Below are positions 35,449 through 44,239 of a stretch of 44,383 nucleotides of DNA, in pieces. How positions within the stretch are numbered: position 1 is the first letter of the stretch; each line of letters begins with the position of its first letter. The stretch covers positions 1 to 44,383 of the forward strand of contig CALQQB010000034.1 in the NCBI GenBank assembly GCA_943332615.1, given 5' to 3'. Origin of the DNA: Phenylobacterium deserti. GTDB lineage: Bacteria > Pseudomonadota > Alphaproteobacteria > Caulobacterales > Caulobacteraceae. Below the pieces are notes generated by a model. That model saw nothing but the letters and a program-made list of their open reading frames with translations. It ran no database searches and was not told where the DNA came from. A program made the translations under genes and the position numbers.

Positions 35449-36246
35449 TTAGGCGCCGAGCTCCTTGGACCGCCGCACGGCCGCGGCCACCGCTTCGCGC
35501 AGCAGGCCCGGCAGGCCCTCGGCGGCCAGCAACACGTCCAGCGCCGCCTGGGTGGTGCCCCCGGGCGATGTGACCTGCCGCCGCAGCTCCGCTGGCTCCT
35601 CTCCGCTCCGCGCCAGCAGCGCCACGGCCCCGGTCAGCGTCGAGCGCGCCAGGCGCTGGGCGTCCTTGGGCGATAGGCCCGCCGCGGCGCCGGCCGCCTC
35701 AAGCGCTTCGATGAAGGCGTAGAGATAAGCCGGGGCCGAGCCGGACACGGCCGTCGCCGCATGCATCAACCCCTCGTCGAGCAGATCCACCACCGTGCCC
35801 AGGGGTTCGAAAAGCGCATGCGCCCGGGCCAGGGCCGCGGGATCGTCAGCGTAGAGGCTGGCCGTCCCCTGCCCGATCGCCGCCGCCGTGGTCGGCATCA
35901 CGCGCGCCACGCAGCGGCCGCCGAACTCGCGGGTGATGTCGCGGGACTTCACACCGGCCGCGATCGAGACGATCACCGCGTCAGCGTGCAGCCAGGGCGC
36001 GGCCTCGGCGGCGGCTTCGCGCCAGATCTGCGGCTTCACGGCCAACACCACTGTGCGCGCCCGCGCCAACTCGCCGTCCGGAGGATTCAACGCCGCGCCG
36101 GCCGCCTCCGCCGCCAGCGCCGACGGCCCTGGCCGCGGATCTCGCACCATCAGTTCGCCGCCGGCGAAGGCGTTCGCCGCCAGCCAGCCCTCGATCATGG
36201 CCCCGCCCATACGCCCGGCGCCCAGCATCAGAATGGGTGTGATCAT
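35449..36246 (-). CDS. proC: Pyrroline-5-carboxylate reductase
   Basis: 265 residues with GAGGA upstream of ATG. The Rossmann motif MLGAGRMGGAMIEGW is at 7-21, VVLAVKPQ around 72-79, VRVMPTTAA-like NADP loop region, and the C-terminal domain with ATAVSGSAPAYLYAFIEAL and VTSPGGTTQAALDVL, both ProC signatures. It reduces P5C to proline with NAD(P)H. Complete. Confidence 0.93.
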   Translation of the reverse strand: MITPILMLGAGRMGGAMIEGWLAANAFAGGELMVRDPRPGPSALAAEAAGAALNPPDGELARARTVVLAVKPQIWREAAAEAAPWLHADAVIVSIAAGVKSRDITREFGGRCVARVMPTTAAAIGQGTASLYADDPAALARAHALFEPLGTVVDLLDEGLMHAATAVSGSAPAYLYAFIEALEAAGAAAGLSPKDAQRLARSTLTGAVALLARSGEEPAELRRQVTSPGGTTQAALDVLLAAEGLPGLLREAVAAAVRRSKELGA

Positions 36247-36317
36247 GGTCGTACGTCCTCCGCCGACCTGACCCTTAGCCCCGGTATCGCCTCAGCAAAA
36301 CCCCGGCCGCGGCGCCT

Positions 36318-36690
36318 CTAGGCAGCGCGGCGTCGGACCGGTCCGCTGGCGGCGCCGCCAGCGCCGACATTGAAGCGGCCCACCCGTTCTGTCAGGCGCT
36401 CCGTGTCCAGGGCCAGCCGGTGGCTTGCGGCGGCAATCTCGCAGATCACGCCGCTGACATCTCCGACCTCGACGACGATCTGACCGAGGGCCTCGCCGGT
36501 CCGGCCGACCAGCGCCCCGCCCTGCACGACCTGGTCGGTGGATGTGGAGATGAGCGTACTGGGCCGGGACCTGGGCCGTGATGCGATGGGTGACGTCACC
36601 GCTCGCAAGCCGCGCCAGGGCGTCGGCGAGGGCCTCAACCACCTGGTTGGCCTCATGGTCGGCGGCCCGGCGTTCGGTCTCGCGTCAGCC
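36318..36690 (-). pseudogene. Deletion remnant of a methyl-accepting chemotaxis protein
   Basis: Two frames on the - strand together hold MCP blocks. About 36556-36690 reads ETERRAADHEANQVVEALADALARLASGDVTHRI..PAQY, a HAMP domain end. The frame then changes near 36545, and about 36318-36542 reads STDQVVQGGALVGRTGEALGQIV..VICEIAAASHRLALDTERLTERVGRFNVG. The latter joins the post-signalling helix to the C-terminal tail; the segment normally between EIAA and the SHxLA tail is missing, as is the whole highly conserved hairpin tip. An upstream TGA (about 36712) also blocks the frame. At least two internal deletions are needed to explain it. Confidence 0.72.
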
Positions 36691-36885
36691 GGCGGCGACC
36701 CAGCGACCAGGAGCACTGGCGACGTGGCGACCGCCACGAGGGCCGGCGCCACAGCGCCAGAGCCATGCTGGTTGTGCGGATTCACCATGGCTCGTGGCAT
36801 GGTGAACCGTGAAGAAATCGCGCTTAATCCGACGCTTTCTCGCAAGCAGTGGTGCGAGGCGAATTGTCGCGGCGGTCGTTCGGCG

Positions 36886-37389
36886 TCAGGCCTCGCCGAC
36901 GGTCTCGAACATGCAGGCGGCGATGGCTTCCTGCGGGGTCTTGGCGCCGCGCAGCAGAAAGTCGTAGGCCGGGAAGAACCGGTCAGCGGCTTCAACAGCC
37001 ACATCGATCATCGCCGCCGCCTGGGCCAGGCTGGGCTGTTCGCCGGTCATCAGCGCCATGCCATGGCGGAAGATGATCTCGCCCTCATCCCACAGCTCGA
37101 AATGGCCAAGCCAGACACGGAGGTTGATGGTGGCGATGAGTTCCTGGGCCGTCTGACGCTGCGCCTTTGGCACGGCCAGATCCATGCTGAGGCACAGTTG
37201 CAGCGTGTCACCCTCGGGCCGCCACGCGAACCAGAGCTCATAGTCTTTCCAGTCACCCGCCAGGGTGAAGGCCAGGTCGCCATCATCGGTGCGATCGAAT
37301 GGAAGGTTCTCAGCAGTGAGCACATGCTCCACCACATCGAGCGGGTCGTTGGTCAGAATGACCTGATCGTCCGACTGTGAGGTGTCCAT
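36886..37389 (-). CDS. YbjN domain-containing protein
   Basis: 167 residues from ATG 37389, with GGGG four bases upstream. The YbjN fold is seen in DPLDVVEHVLTAENLPFDR, DLAFTLAGDWKDYELWFAWRPE, LQLCLSMDLAVPKAQRQTAQELIATINLRVWLGHFEL, and FRHGMALMTGEQPS. The family resembles type III secretion chaperones and is linked to stress and motility phenotypes in E. coli; the molecular role is unclear. Usually found beside proC in Caulobacterales and Rhizobiales, as here. Confidence 0.85.
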   Translation of the reverse strand: MDTSQSDDQVILTNDPLDVVEHVLTAENLPFDRTDDGDLAFTLAGDWKDYELWFAWRPEGDTLQLCLSMDLAVPKAQRQTAQELIATINLRVWLGHFELWDEGEIIFRHGMALMTGEQPSLAQAAAMIDVAVEAADRFFPAYDFLLRGAKTPQEAIAACMFETVGEA

Positions 37390-37528
37390 CAAGACCCCAT
37401 TTGACCCGGACTGAGGACGGAACGCCGCCCCCGAATCGTCCGTAAAATCGACCCTAGACCTATTCTGAAGGCCGGCGTCAGCGCGTTCTTGTCACGGGCG
37501 AACCGCTTTCGCGTGGCGTGTGTTGTGG

Positions 37529-37795
37529 TCACGATGGCTTAGGGGCTCTCGGAGGCGTCTTGGGCGCGGCTTTTGCCGGTTTTGCACGCAGCGCCTCGAC
37601 CTCGGCGCGCAGCGCGGCGACCTCGGCCTTCAGGGCATCGTGGTCCTCGCGGCGAACCAGATCCATCTCGGCCACGACGCGGTCGGTCTGACTGCGGAAG
37701 GCGGCCTTGGCCTCTTCGCCGGCAGCCTGGGCCATGCCCATGGCGGCCGTGGTCAACTTGGCGATTTCGTCGAGCAGGGGGTTCTGAGTTTGCAT
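37529..37795 (-). CDS. ubiK: Ubiquinone biosynthesis accessory factor UbiK family (BMFP)
   Basis: 88 residues: QNPLLDEIAKLTTAAMGMAQAAGEEAKAAFRSQTDRVVAEMDLVRREDHDALKAEVAALRAEVEAL, the BMFP coiled-coil pattern, with an Ala/Pro/Lys-rich tail. UbiK trimers assist the soluble Ubi complex and bind membranes. Divergent from lgt; the same neighbours are common in alphaproteobacteria. Confidence 0.82.
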   Translation of the reverse strand: MQTQNPLLDEIAKLTTAAMGMAQAAGEEAKAAFRSQTDRVVAEMDLVRREDHDALKAEVAALRAEVEALRAKPAKAAPKTPPRAPKPS

Positions 37796-37910
37796 CCGCA
37801 GATCTTCTCGCGGCCAGGATTGGCCTGTCTTGAGGCTCTTATATGGTTGCTCAGGGGATGAAAGCGAAGGCCTTCTCGTCTAGATCAGGCCCCAGAACGC
37901 CGGAGCCGCC

Positions 37911-38801
37911 GTGTCAGTGCCCTTCCCAAACATCGATCCGATACTGGTTCACCTCGGGCCGTTCGCGATCCGATGGTACGCGCTGGCCTATGTGGGCGGC
38001 ATCCTGCTCGGGTGGCGATATGCCACAGGCCTGCTGAAGAATGGGGCGCTCTGGCTGCGGCGCGGCGCACCGTTCACGCCGGAACAGATGGATGACCTGA
38101 TCCTGTGGATCGCGTTGGGCATCATCGGCGGCGGGCGCCTCGGTCATGTGCTGTTCTACACGCCCTGGTCCAGAACCCTGGCCGATCCGCTCAGCGCGCT
38201 GCGGGTCTGGGAGGGCGGGATGAGCTTCCATGGCGGCGTCATCGGCGTCTCGATCGCGATGATCCTCTTCGCCTGGAAGAACAAACTGGACCTGCTGCGT
38301 ATCGCCGACGTGATCTCGGCGGCCTATCCGATCGGCCACTTCCTGGGCCGGGTGGCCAATTTCATCAACGGCGAGCTTTGGGGCCGCGTCACTGACGTGC
38401 CCTGGGGAATAGTTTTCTGTAACGATCAGATCGTGAAGACCCTTGGCTACTGCCCGGCAGGAACCCTGCCGCGCCATCCCAGCCAGATCTACGAGGCGGT
38501 CTTCGAGGGCCTCGTGCTGTTCGCGATCCTGCGTTGGGCGACCCACGGCGCGAAGCTGGGGAACCGTCGGGGTGTGATCACCGGCGTCTTCATCCTGTTC
38601 TACGGCCTGTTCCGCATCGCCATCGAGAATGTCCGCGAGCCGGACCAGGGTATGGCCAACTTCCCGCTGGGGCTGACCATGGGGATGATCCTGTCGATCC
38701 CCATGGTCCTGGGAGGCCTGTTCCTGATCTGGCGCGGGATGCGCGAGCCGCTGCCGGAGCCATTGGCCGCGCCAAGCCCGGCCGCCGCCGGGCCAGCGTG
38801 A
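37911..38801 (+). CDS. lgt: Prolipoprotein diacylglyceryl transferase
   Basis: 296 residues from GTG with CCGGAG upstream. About seven membrane helices. Signature motifs: IRWYALAYVGGILLGWRY, FHGGVIGVSIA with the essential His, and GHFLGRVANFINGELWGR. It transfers diacylglycerol from PG to the lipobox Cys of prolipoproteins, including the two lipoproteins in this window. Its TGA overlaps the GTG of midA by 4 bp. Confidence 0.95.
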   Translation: MSVPFPNIDPILVHLGPFAIRWYALAYVGGILLGWRYATGLLKNGALWLRRGAPFTPEQMDDLILWIALGIIGGGRLGHVLFYTPWSRTLADPLSALRVWEGGMSFHGGVIGVSIAMILFAWKNKLDLLRIADVISAAYPIGHFLGRVANFINGELWGRVTDVPWGIVFCNDQIVKTLGYCPAGTLPRHPSQIYEAVFEGLVLFAILRWATHGAKLGNRRGVITGVFILFYGLFRIAIENVREPDQGMANFPLGLTMGMILSIPMVLGGLFLIWRGMREPLPEPLAAPSPAAAGPA

Positions 38802-39853
38802 CCCCCTCACTGGCAGAACGCCTGGCGGCAGAGATCGCCCAGACAGGGCCGATGACTGTCGCCCAGTACATGGCCGCCTGTCTGCATGACCCGCACGGCG
38901 GCTACTACGCCACCCGCCCGGCGCTGGGCGCCACAGGCGACTTCATAACCGCACCCCTGATCAGCCAGATGTTCGGCGAGTTGATCGGCGTCTGGGCGGC
39001 CTCCTGCTGGCGTCTGATGGGCGAGCCGAAGCGGGTGATCCTGGTGGAGTTGGGCCCGGGCGACGGGACGCTGATGAGCGACCTGCTGCGCGCCGCCCGT
39101 GTCGCCGACGGGTTCCTGGACGCCGCCGAGGTCTGGCTGGTGGAAACCTCCGCGCCCCTGGCGGCCATTCAGGCCGAGCGTTTGGGCAAGGCTGTGCGCT
39201 GGGTCCGCACCCTGGACGAAGTTCCTGACGGCGCGCCGCTGATCGTGGTGGCCAACGAGCTCCTCGACTGCCTGCCGTCCCGTCAGTACGTGCGCACCGC
39301 CGCCGGCTGGGCCGAGCAGGTGGTGGGCCTCGACGCCGAGGGGCGGCTGGGCTTCGGCCTGATCCCTGCCGCCGTCGATCTGCCCGACGCCCGGGATGGC
39401 GCGGTCCTCGAGCATTCCGCGTTGCAGGAAGCCCTCGGCGCGGCCCTGGGCGCGCGGCTGGCGGCCGATGGCGGCGCGGCGCTGCTGATCGACTACGGCC
39501 GTGACAAGCCGGGCTTCGGCGACACCCTGCAGGCGCTCAGACGCCACGAGAAGGTCGATCCCCTGGCCTGCCCCGGCGAGGCAGATCTCACCGTCCACGC
39601 CGACTTCCCCGCCGTGATGGCCGCCGCTGCAGCGGCGGGCGCGGCCAGCGCCATGCTCTCCCAGGCCCAGTTCCTGGCCCGGATGGGGGTGGGCGAGCGC
39701 GCCGAGGCCCTGGTGCGGGCGCGCCCCGAAAAGGCCGCCGTCATCGGCCGGCAGTTGCACAGGCTGCTCGGCGGCGACCAGATGGGCGAGCTCTTCAAGG
39801 CCTGCTGCCTCCATTCCCCAGATTGGACTCCGCCTGCCTTCGAGGACGCGTGA
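38798..39853 (+). CDS. SAM-dependent methyltransferase, MidA/NDUFAF7 family
   Basis: 351 residues from GTG 38798 coupled to lgt (GTGA overlap). Family motifs are PMTVAQYMAACLHDPHGGYYATR, GDFITAPLISQMFGELIGVWA, the SAM-binding ELGPGDGTLMSDLLR, and VVANELLDCLP. Eukaryotic NDUFAF7 dimethylates an arginine of complex I subunit NDUFS2; the bacterial role is presumably similar (inference). Followed by pgeF after 3 bp. Confidence 0.88.
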   Translation: MTPSLAERLAAEIAQTGPMTVAQYMAACLHDPHGGYYATRPALGATGDFITAPLISQMFGELIGVWAASCWRLMGEPKRVILVELGPGDGTLMSDLLRAARVADGFLDAAEVWLVETSAPLAAIQAERLGKAVRWVRTLDEVPDGAPLIVVANELLDCLPSRQYVRTAAGWAEQVVGLDAEGRLGFGLIPAAVDLPDARDGAVLEHSALQEALGAALGARLAADGGAALLIDYGRDKPGFGDTLQALRRHEKVDPLACPGEADLTVHADFPAVMAAAAAAGAASAMLSQAQFLARMGVGERAEALVRARPEKAAVIGRQLHRLLGGDQMGELFKACCLHSPDWTPPAFEDA

Positions 39854-39856
39854 GCC

Positions 39857-40621
39857 ATGATCGGCCTGCCCGCGCTGACCTCGCCGCTGCTGGACCTGCC
39901 GGGGATCCGCCACGCCTTCTTCACGCGCGGGGGCGGCGTCTCCCGAGGACTCTATGCCGGACTCAATGTCGGCGTCGGCTCCGGGGATAACCCCCGCGCC
40001 GTGCAGGAGAACCGCCGCCGCGCCGCCGCCCACCTGGGTGGCGAGCTGGTCACCGCCTACCAGATCCATTCCGCCACCGTCCTCGTCGCTGACGGCGCCT
40101 GGCCGGCGGGACCCCCGCAGGGCGACGGCGTCGTCAGCGGCACAGCGGGCGTCGCCTGCGGCGCGCTGGCCGCCGACTGCGCGCCGATCCTGTTCGCCGA
40201 TCCCGAGGCCCGAATCGTCGCGGCCGCCCATGCCGGCTGGCAGGGCGCGCTGACCGGCGTCACCGAGGCCACGCTTGCGCACATGGAAACCCTGGGTGCG
40301 CGCAAGGACCGCATCCGCGCGGCCATTGGCCCCTGCATCGGCCCGGCGTCCTACGAGGTCGGCCTGGAGTACATGGCTCGCTTCACCGCAGTTGACCGCG
40401 CTTACGAACGCTTTTTCTCCACTGGCGCCGACGCCGGGAAGCGCCAGTTCGACCTGCCCGCCTTCGTCCTGGCCCGCCTGCGGGCCGCCGGCGTGACCCG
40501 GTGCGAGTGGATCGGCCGAGACACCTGCGCCGAGCCCGATCTGTTCTACTCCAACCGCCGCGCTTTCAAGCTCGGCGAACCCGATTACGGCCGCCTCCTG
40601 TCCGCGATCGTGCTCGCCTAG
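39857..40621 (+). CDS. pgeF: Peptidoglycan editing factor PgeF / multicopper-type purine nucleoside phosphorylase (YfiH family)
   Basis: 254 residues. The cysteine/histidine zinc site of the family is visible in the ADCAPILFADPEARIVAAAHAGWQG region and in GPCIGPASYEVG. FFTRGGGVSRGLYAGLNVG and YQIHSATV are N-terminal hallmarks. Members degrade nucleosides and in E. coli PgeF keeps L-Ser out of muropeptides. Third gene of the lgt-midA-pgeF operon. Confidence 0.9.
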   Translation: MIGLPALTSPLLDLPGIRHAFFTRGGGVSRGLYAGLNVGVGSGDNPRAVQENRRRAAAHLGGELVTAYQIHSATVLVADGAWPAGPPQGDGVVSGTAGVACGALAADCAPILFADPEARIVAAAHAGWQGALTGVTEATLAHMETLGARKDRIRAAIGPCIGPASYEVGLEYMARFTAVDRAYERFFSTGADAGKRQFDLPAFVLARLRAAGVTRCEWIGRDTCAEPDLFYSNRRAFKLGEPDYGRLLSAIVLA

Positions 40622-40700
40622 CGGCGACGGACTTCCCGGCAGGGGTGGACTCGCGGCACGGCGCTGCTAGAAGCCCGCGCACACGCACCTGGGGGATCCG

Positions 40701-41639
40701 ATGAAGCTGCTGGCCGGCAACTCGAATCGTACGCTCGCCCAGGCCGTGGCCTCGCACCTGGACGTGCCGCTGTGCCGGGCCCAGGTGAAACGGTTCGCCG
40801 ACAACGAGGTCTGGGTCACCATCGACGAGAACGTCCGCGGCGAGGACGTCTTCATCCTGCAGTCCACCAGCTATCCGGCCAACGACAACCTGATGGAGCT
40901 GCTGGTCTGCATCGACGCGCTGAAGCGGGCCTCGGCACGGCGGATCACGGCGGTGACGCCCTACTTCGGCTATGCCCGACAGGACCGGAAGACCGGAGGC
41001 CGCACGCCCATCTCGGCAAAGTTGGTCGCCAACCTGATCACGCGCGCCGGCGCCGACCGGGTGCTGTCGATGGATTTGCACTCTGGCCAGATCCAGGGCT
41101 TCTTCGACATTCCGGTCGATAACCTGCTGTCCGCGCCCCTGCTGGCAAGCGACATCAAGGAAAACTACACCAAGACCAACGAACTTATGATCGTCTCGCC
41201 GGACGTCGGCGGCGTGGTACGCGCCCTGGCCGTCGCCAGCCGGCTCAACACCGAGCTCGCCATTGTCGACAAGCGCCGTTCAGGTCCCGGCAAGAGCGAG
41301 GTGGCCAATATCATCGGCGACGTCCAGGGCCGCCGCTGCATCCTGTTCGACGACATGATCGACGGCGGCGGGACGCTGTGCAACGCCGCGCAGGCCCTGG
41401 TGGACAGCGGGGCGACCGAGGTCTCGGCCTACGTGACCCATGGCGTCCTCTCCGGCGGCGCGGTGGAGCGAGTCGAGGCCTCGGTGCTCAAGGAGCTGGT
41501 GATGACCGACTCGATCGCCGCGCCGGAGCGGGTCGGCGGCAACACCCCGAAAATCCGCTACGTCAGCTGCGCTCGCCTGCTCGGCGAGGCCATCCGCCGC
41601 ATCGCCAACGAAGAGAGCGTCTCGAAGCTCTTCGACTGA
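40701..41639 (+). CDS. prs: Ribose-phosphate pyrophosphokinase
   Basis: 312 residues with a GGGGGA ribosome site. Motifs: [46 protein letters not shown] (catalytic/ATP loop), [18 protein letters not shown], and the PRPP loop [18 protein letters not shown]. It forms PRPP from ribose 5-phosphate and ATP for nucleotide, His and Trp synthesis. Own promoter likely in the 79-bp gap after pgeF. Confidence 0.95.
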   Translation: MKLLAGNSNRTLAQAVASHLDVPLCRAQVKRFADNEVWVTIDENVRGEDVFILQSTSYPANDNLMELLVCIDALKRASARRITAVTPYFGYARQDRKTGGRTPISAKLVANLITRAGADRVLSMDLHSGQIQGFFDIPVDNLLSAPLLASDIKENYTKTNELMIVSPDVGGVVRALAVASRLNTELAIVDKRRSGPGKSEVANIIGDVQGRRCILFDDMIDGGGTLCNAAQALVDSGATEVSAYVTHGVLSGGAVERVEASVLKELVMTDSIAAPERVGGNTPKIRYVSCARLLGEAIRRIANEESVSKLFD

Positions 41640-41664
41640 CGACAGGCCTTCCAACAGCTGTTCC

Positions 41665-41693
41665 TCCGGCGCCGCTTGCCCGCGGCGGCCGGA
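41665..41693 (+). terminator. GC-rich hairpin after prs
   Basis: TCCGG and GCCGC (41665-41675, one bulged C) pair with GCGGC and CCGGA (41682-41693) across TTGCCC. It lies 25 bp after the prs stop. No T-run follows, so termination strength is uncertain. Confidence 0.35.
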
Positions 41694-41748
41694 GCCGGCT
41701 AAGGCTTGGCCCTCGGGGGCCGTCGCACGATTAGGGGAAGCCCGCCTG

Positions 41749-42831
41749 ATGCCGCTCCGCCGCCCATCCCTGCGCCTCTTTGCCCTGCGCCCCGTCGCCC
41801 TGCGTCTCGCGGCCCCGGTGCTCGCCCTGCTGCTGGCTAGCTGCAGTTCCGCCCCCGCCCCCGTTGCCAACGTTCCGCCGCCACCGCCTCCGGCTGCGCC
41901 AAGTGTCGCCATTTCTCCGAAGCTTATCGGCATGGCCAGCGCCTATCGCGGCTACATGACGCGCACCACCGCCATCACGCCGGATTTCGCCGACGGCGAC
42001 GGCGTCGCGCGCTCGCTGCAGGCCGGGTCGGCCTACAATCCGGACCAGCTTGTGCGCGGCGCCATCGCCTACGCCGCCGTCGCGGCTCTGCAGGACCGCA
42101 CGTTTGTCGAAGGGGTGCGCGTCTACGCGAAGGACCGCACCCAGCGCCAGCAGGTCGCCTACGAACTGCTGAAGGACCCCGCCTATGCCCTGGGCCTGCC
42201 CGGCGCGGCGAGCGCCGCGGGCCTGGCGATCGCCGCCCTGGGCAGCGACGGCCAGCGGCTTTATGACGAGGGCAAGGCCGTCAAGCAGGCGGCCTACGAC
42301 ATCCAGAAGCAGCCGTGGTCGAAGGAAACCGTGGCCGACCGAGACCAGCGGCTGGCCGGCGCCAAGGGTCTGGCCAGCGCCACTATGCTGGGCGACGCTG
42401 GCGAGACCGCCCGGCTGCAACAGGCCTCCACCGCCGGCGGCCTGGGCTTGTCCGGCGCGGCGGGCGCCCCGCCCTACACCCCCACCGTCGCGCGCGGCCT
42501 GGCGATCGCGGCCCTGGCGGCGCTGGGCGAGGCGGGGGACGCCAACGTCGAAACCATCCTCGGCCTGATGAACGAGCCCAATGTCGGCCGCTGCATGAAC
42601 ATGTCGAAGCTGAACCTCTACCAGTGCCTGGCGGTAGCCGGCCCACACTATGAGGACGTCTTCTGCCTGGGCCAGCATGCGATGATGGACACCGGACGCT
42701 GCGTGATCAAAGCCGCCGGGCTGCCCGAACCCTACGAGGCCCACTTCGTTCCCGATGCCAAGTCGATCGCCAGAAGCTACGCGCCCCCGAAGAAGCCGAC
42801 CCCGGCCAGGAAGGGTCGCCGCAAGGGGTGA
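41749..42831 (+). CDS. Lipoprotein of unknown function
   Basis: 360 residues. The N-terminal signal has a lipobox LLASC (lipidated Cys near residue 31), followed by a Pro-rich linker (NVPPPPPPAAP). The mature part is Ala-rich and helical, with repeated-looking blocks AAGLAIAALGSDGQ and ARGLAIAALAALGEAGD. Cys-containing C-terminal segments GRCMNMSKLNLYQCLAVAGPHYEDVFCLGQHAM and GRCVIKAAGLP suggest disulfides. The tail is basic (KGRRKG). No family name recognised; similar proteins precede rplY in Caulobacterales. Confidence 0.8.
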   Translation: MPLRRPSLRLFALRPVALRLAAPVLALLLASCSSAPAPVANVPPPPPPAAPSVAISPKLIGMASAYRGYMTRTTAITPDFADGDGVARSLQAGSAYNPDQLVRGAIAYAAVAALQDRTFVEGVRVYAKDRTQRQQVAYELLKDPAYALGLPGAASAAGLAIAALGSDGQRLYDEGKAVKQAAYDIQKQPWSKETVADRDQRLAGAKGLASATMLGDAGETARLQQASTAGGLGLSGAAGAPPYTPTVARGLAIAALAALGEAGDANVETILGLMNEPNVGRCMNMSKLNLYQCLAVAGPHYEDVFCLGQHAMMDTGRCVIKAAGLPEPYEAHFVPDAKSIARSYAPPKKPTPARKGRRKG

Positions 42832-42852
42832 CGAGAAGCCTCACCCGGGGCG

Positions 42853-42881
42853 TTGCACTCGCGGGACCTTTTGTGTATCTA
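42853..42881 (+). promoter_or_regulatory. Sigma-70-type promoter of rplY
   Basis: TTGCAC (-35, 42853-42858), a 17-bp spacer, then TATCTA (-10, 42876-42881). Start of transcription is expected near 42888, giving a leader of about 75 nt before the rplY ATG. Confidence 0.6.
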
Positions 42882-42895
42882 CGCGCACCCTTTCG

Positions 42896-42952
42896 ACCCG
42901 TTCCGGGTACGTCTTTCATCGCCGCGCGCGGGTCGCGCGGCGGTTTCGTTTT
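42896..42952 (+). promoter_or_regulatory. Structured rplY leader with terminator-like hairpin
   Basis: Hairpin 1 is ACCCG-TTC-CGGGT (42896-42908). Hairpin 2 is CGCCGCGCG-CGGGT-CGCGCGGCG (42920-42942) followed by GTTTCGTTTT, a good intrinsic-terminator form. The CGGGT loop of hairpin 2 can also pair with the ACCCG arm of hairpin 1. Because the promoter lies upstream, this is a leader element and a candidate attenuator. Confidence 0.55.
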
Positions 42953-42963
42953 GAGGCAAGGCC

Positions 42964-43563
42964 ATGGCCGAGATCGTTTTGAACGTTGAAGTCCGCGAGA
43001 AAACCGGCACCGGTGGCGCCCGCGAAACCCGCCGTGCGGGTATGGTCCCCGGCGTGCTGTACGGCGGCGCCAAGGATCCTGTCGCGATCGCGGTGAGGTC
43101 CAACGAGTTCCGCAAGGCGCTCCACACCGGCAAGCTCCTGGGCCATCTGGTGACCCTGAAGTATGGCGCCGAGACCCAGCCGGTCATCGCCAAGGCGATC
43201 GACATGCACCCGGTCACCGACGAGCCGTGGCATTTCGACCTCTATCGGGTCGATGAGCACCAGCAGATCAAGATCGAAGTGCCCGTGCATTTCTCCAACC
43301 ATGAAGCCTCGCCGGGCCTCAAGCGCGGCGGTACCCTGGGCGTGATCCTGCACACGGTCACCGTGGCCTGCCACGCCGACTCGATCCCGGAAGAGCTGGT
43401 CATCGACCTGACCGGGCTGGAGATCGGCGACGCGATCCGTGTGTCCGACCTGAAGTTCCCGGCCAAGGTGGAAGCCGCCATGGAAGGCGACGTGGTCGTC
43501 GCCTCCGTGACAATGTCGCGGGCTGGCACCACCGACAGCGAAGCCGAAGGCGGCGAGGGCTAA
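42964..43563 (+). CDS. rplY: 50S ribosomal protein L25/general stress protein Ctc
   Basis: 199 residues, ribosome site GAGGCAAGG. The N-terminal L25 domain (ILNVEVREKTGTGGARETRRAGMVPGVLYGG) binds 5S rRNA, and the C-terminal TL5/Ctc beta domain spans about 100-185 (VPVHFSNHEASPGLKRGGTLGVILHTVTV, ATVTM-like tail). The long form is usual in alphaproteobacteria. Paired with pth 30 bp downstream, a widespread arrangement. Confidence 0.94.
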   Translation: MAEIVLNVEVREKTGTGGARETRRAGMVPGVLYGGAKDPVAIAVRSNEFRKALHTGKLLGHLVTLKYGAETQPVIAKAIDMHPVTDEPWHFDLYRVDEHQQIKIEVPVHFSNHEASPGLKRGGTLGVILHTVTVACHADSIPEELVIDLTGLEIGDAIRVSDLKFPAKVEAAMEGDVVVASVTMSRAGTTDSEAEGGEG

Positions 43564-43593
43564 GACGCGCCCTCCCGCCAACCGGGGGGTCGC

Positions 43594-44214
43594 ATGCTGC
43601 TCATCGCCGGCCTGGGGAACCCCGGGCCCACCTTCGCGAAGAACCGCCACAACATCGGCTTCATGGCCGTGGACGAGATCGCGCGCCGCTGGGGCTTCCC
43701 CACGGCGCGTTCGCGTTTCCATGCGGCGGTGTCCGAGGGGGCGATCGACACCCCCCAGGGTCCGGTGCGCACCCTGATCCTGAAGCCCCAGGGCTACTAC
43801 AATGAGAGTGGTCGCGCCGTCGGTGAGGCGCTGAAGTTCTTCAAGCTCGACCCCGCCCAGCTGGTGGTCTTCTACGACGAGATCGACTTGGCCCCCGGCC
43901 GCTTCCGGATGAAGGCCGGCGGCGGGGCGGCGGGCAACAATGGCGTGCGTTCCATCACCGCCGCGGTCGGCCCCTATTTCCGCCGCGCCCGCCTGGGCAC
44001 CGGCCATCCGGGCGACAAGGACCTGGTCCACGGCCATGTCCTGTCGGATTTCCACAAAGTCGACATGAAGTGGGTGGAGCCCTTGCTCACGGCCTGTGCC
44101 GACGCCGCCCCCTTGCTCGCCGCCGGCGAAGACGAGAAGTATCAGACTGAGGTGATGCGCCTAGCGCCCGCCGAGAAACTCGACCCGCGCAAATCGGCGC
44201 CCCCCAAGGCTTAG
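43594..44214 (+). CDS. pth: Peptidyl-tRNA hydrolase
   Basis: 206 residues with GGGGGG before the ATG. Motifs: AGLGNPGPTFAKNRHNIGFM with catalytic His19 and Asn10, LILKPQGYYNESGRAV, VFYDEIDLAPG with the catalytic Asp, and AGGGAAGNNGVRSI. It releases tRNA from peptidyl-tRNA that drops off the ribosome. Probably co-transcribed with rplY. The Lys/Pro tail is variable. Confidence 0.95.
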   Translation: MLLIAGLGNPGPTFAKNRHNIGFMAVDEIARRWGFPTARSRFHAAVSEGAIDTPQGPVRTLILKPQGYYNESGRAVGEALKFFKLDPAQLVVFYDEIDLAPGRFRMKAGGGAAGNNGVRSITAAVGPYFRRARLGTGHPGDKDLVHGHVLSDFHKVDMKWVEPLLTACADAAPLLAAGEDEKYQTEVMRLAPAEKLDPRKSAPPKA

Positions 44215-44239
44215 GTATGCGGAATAGCCGGAGACTGAT

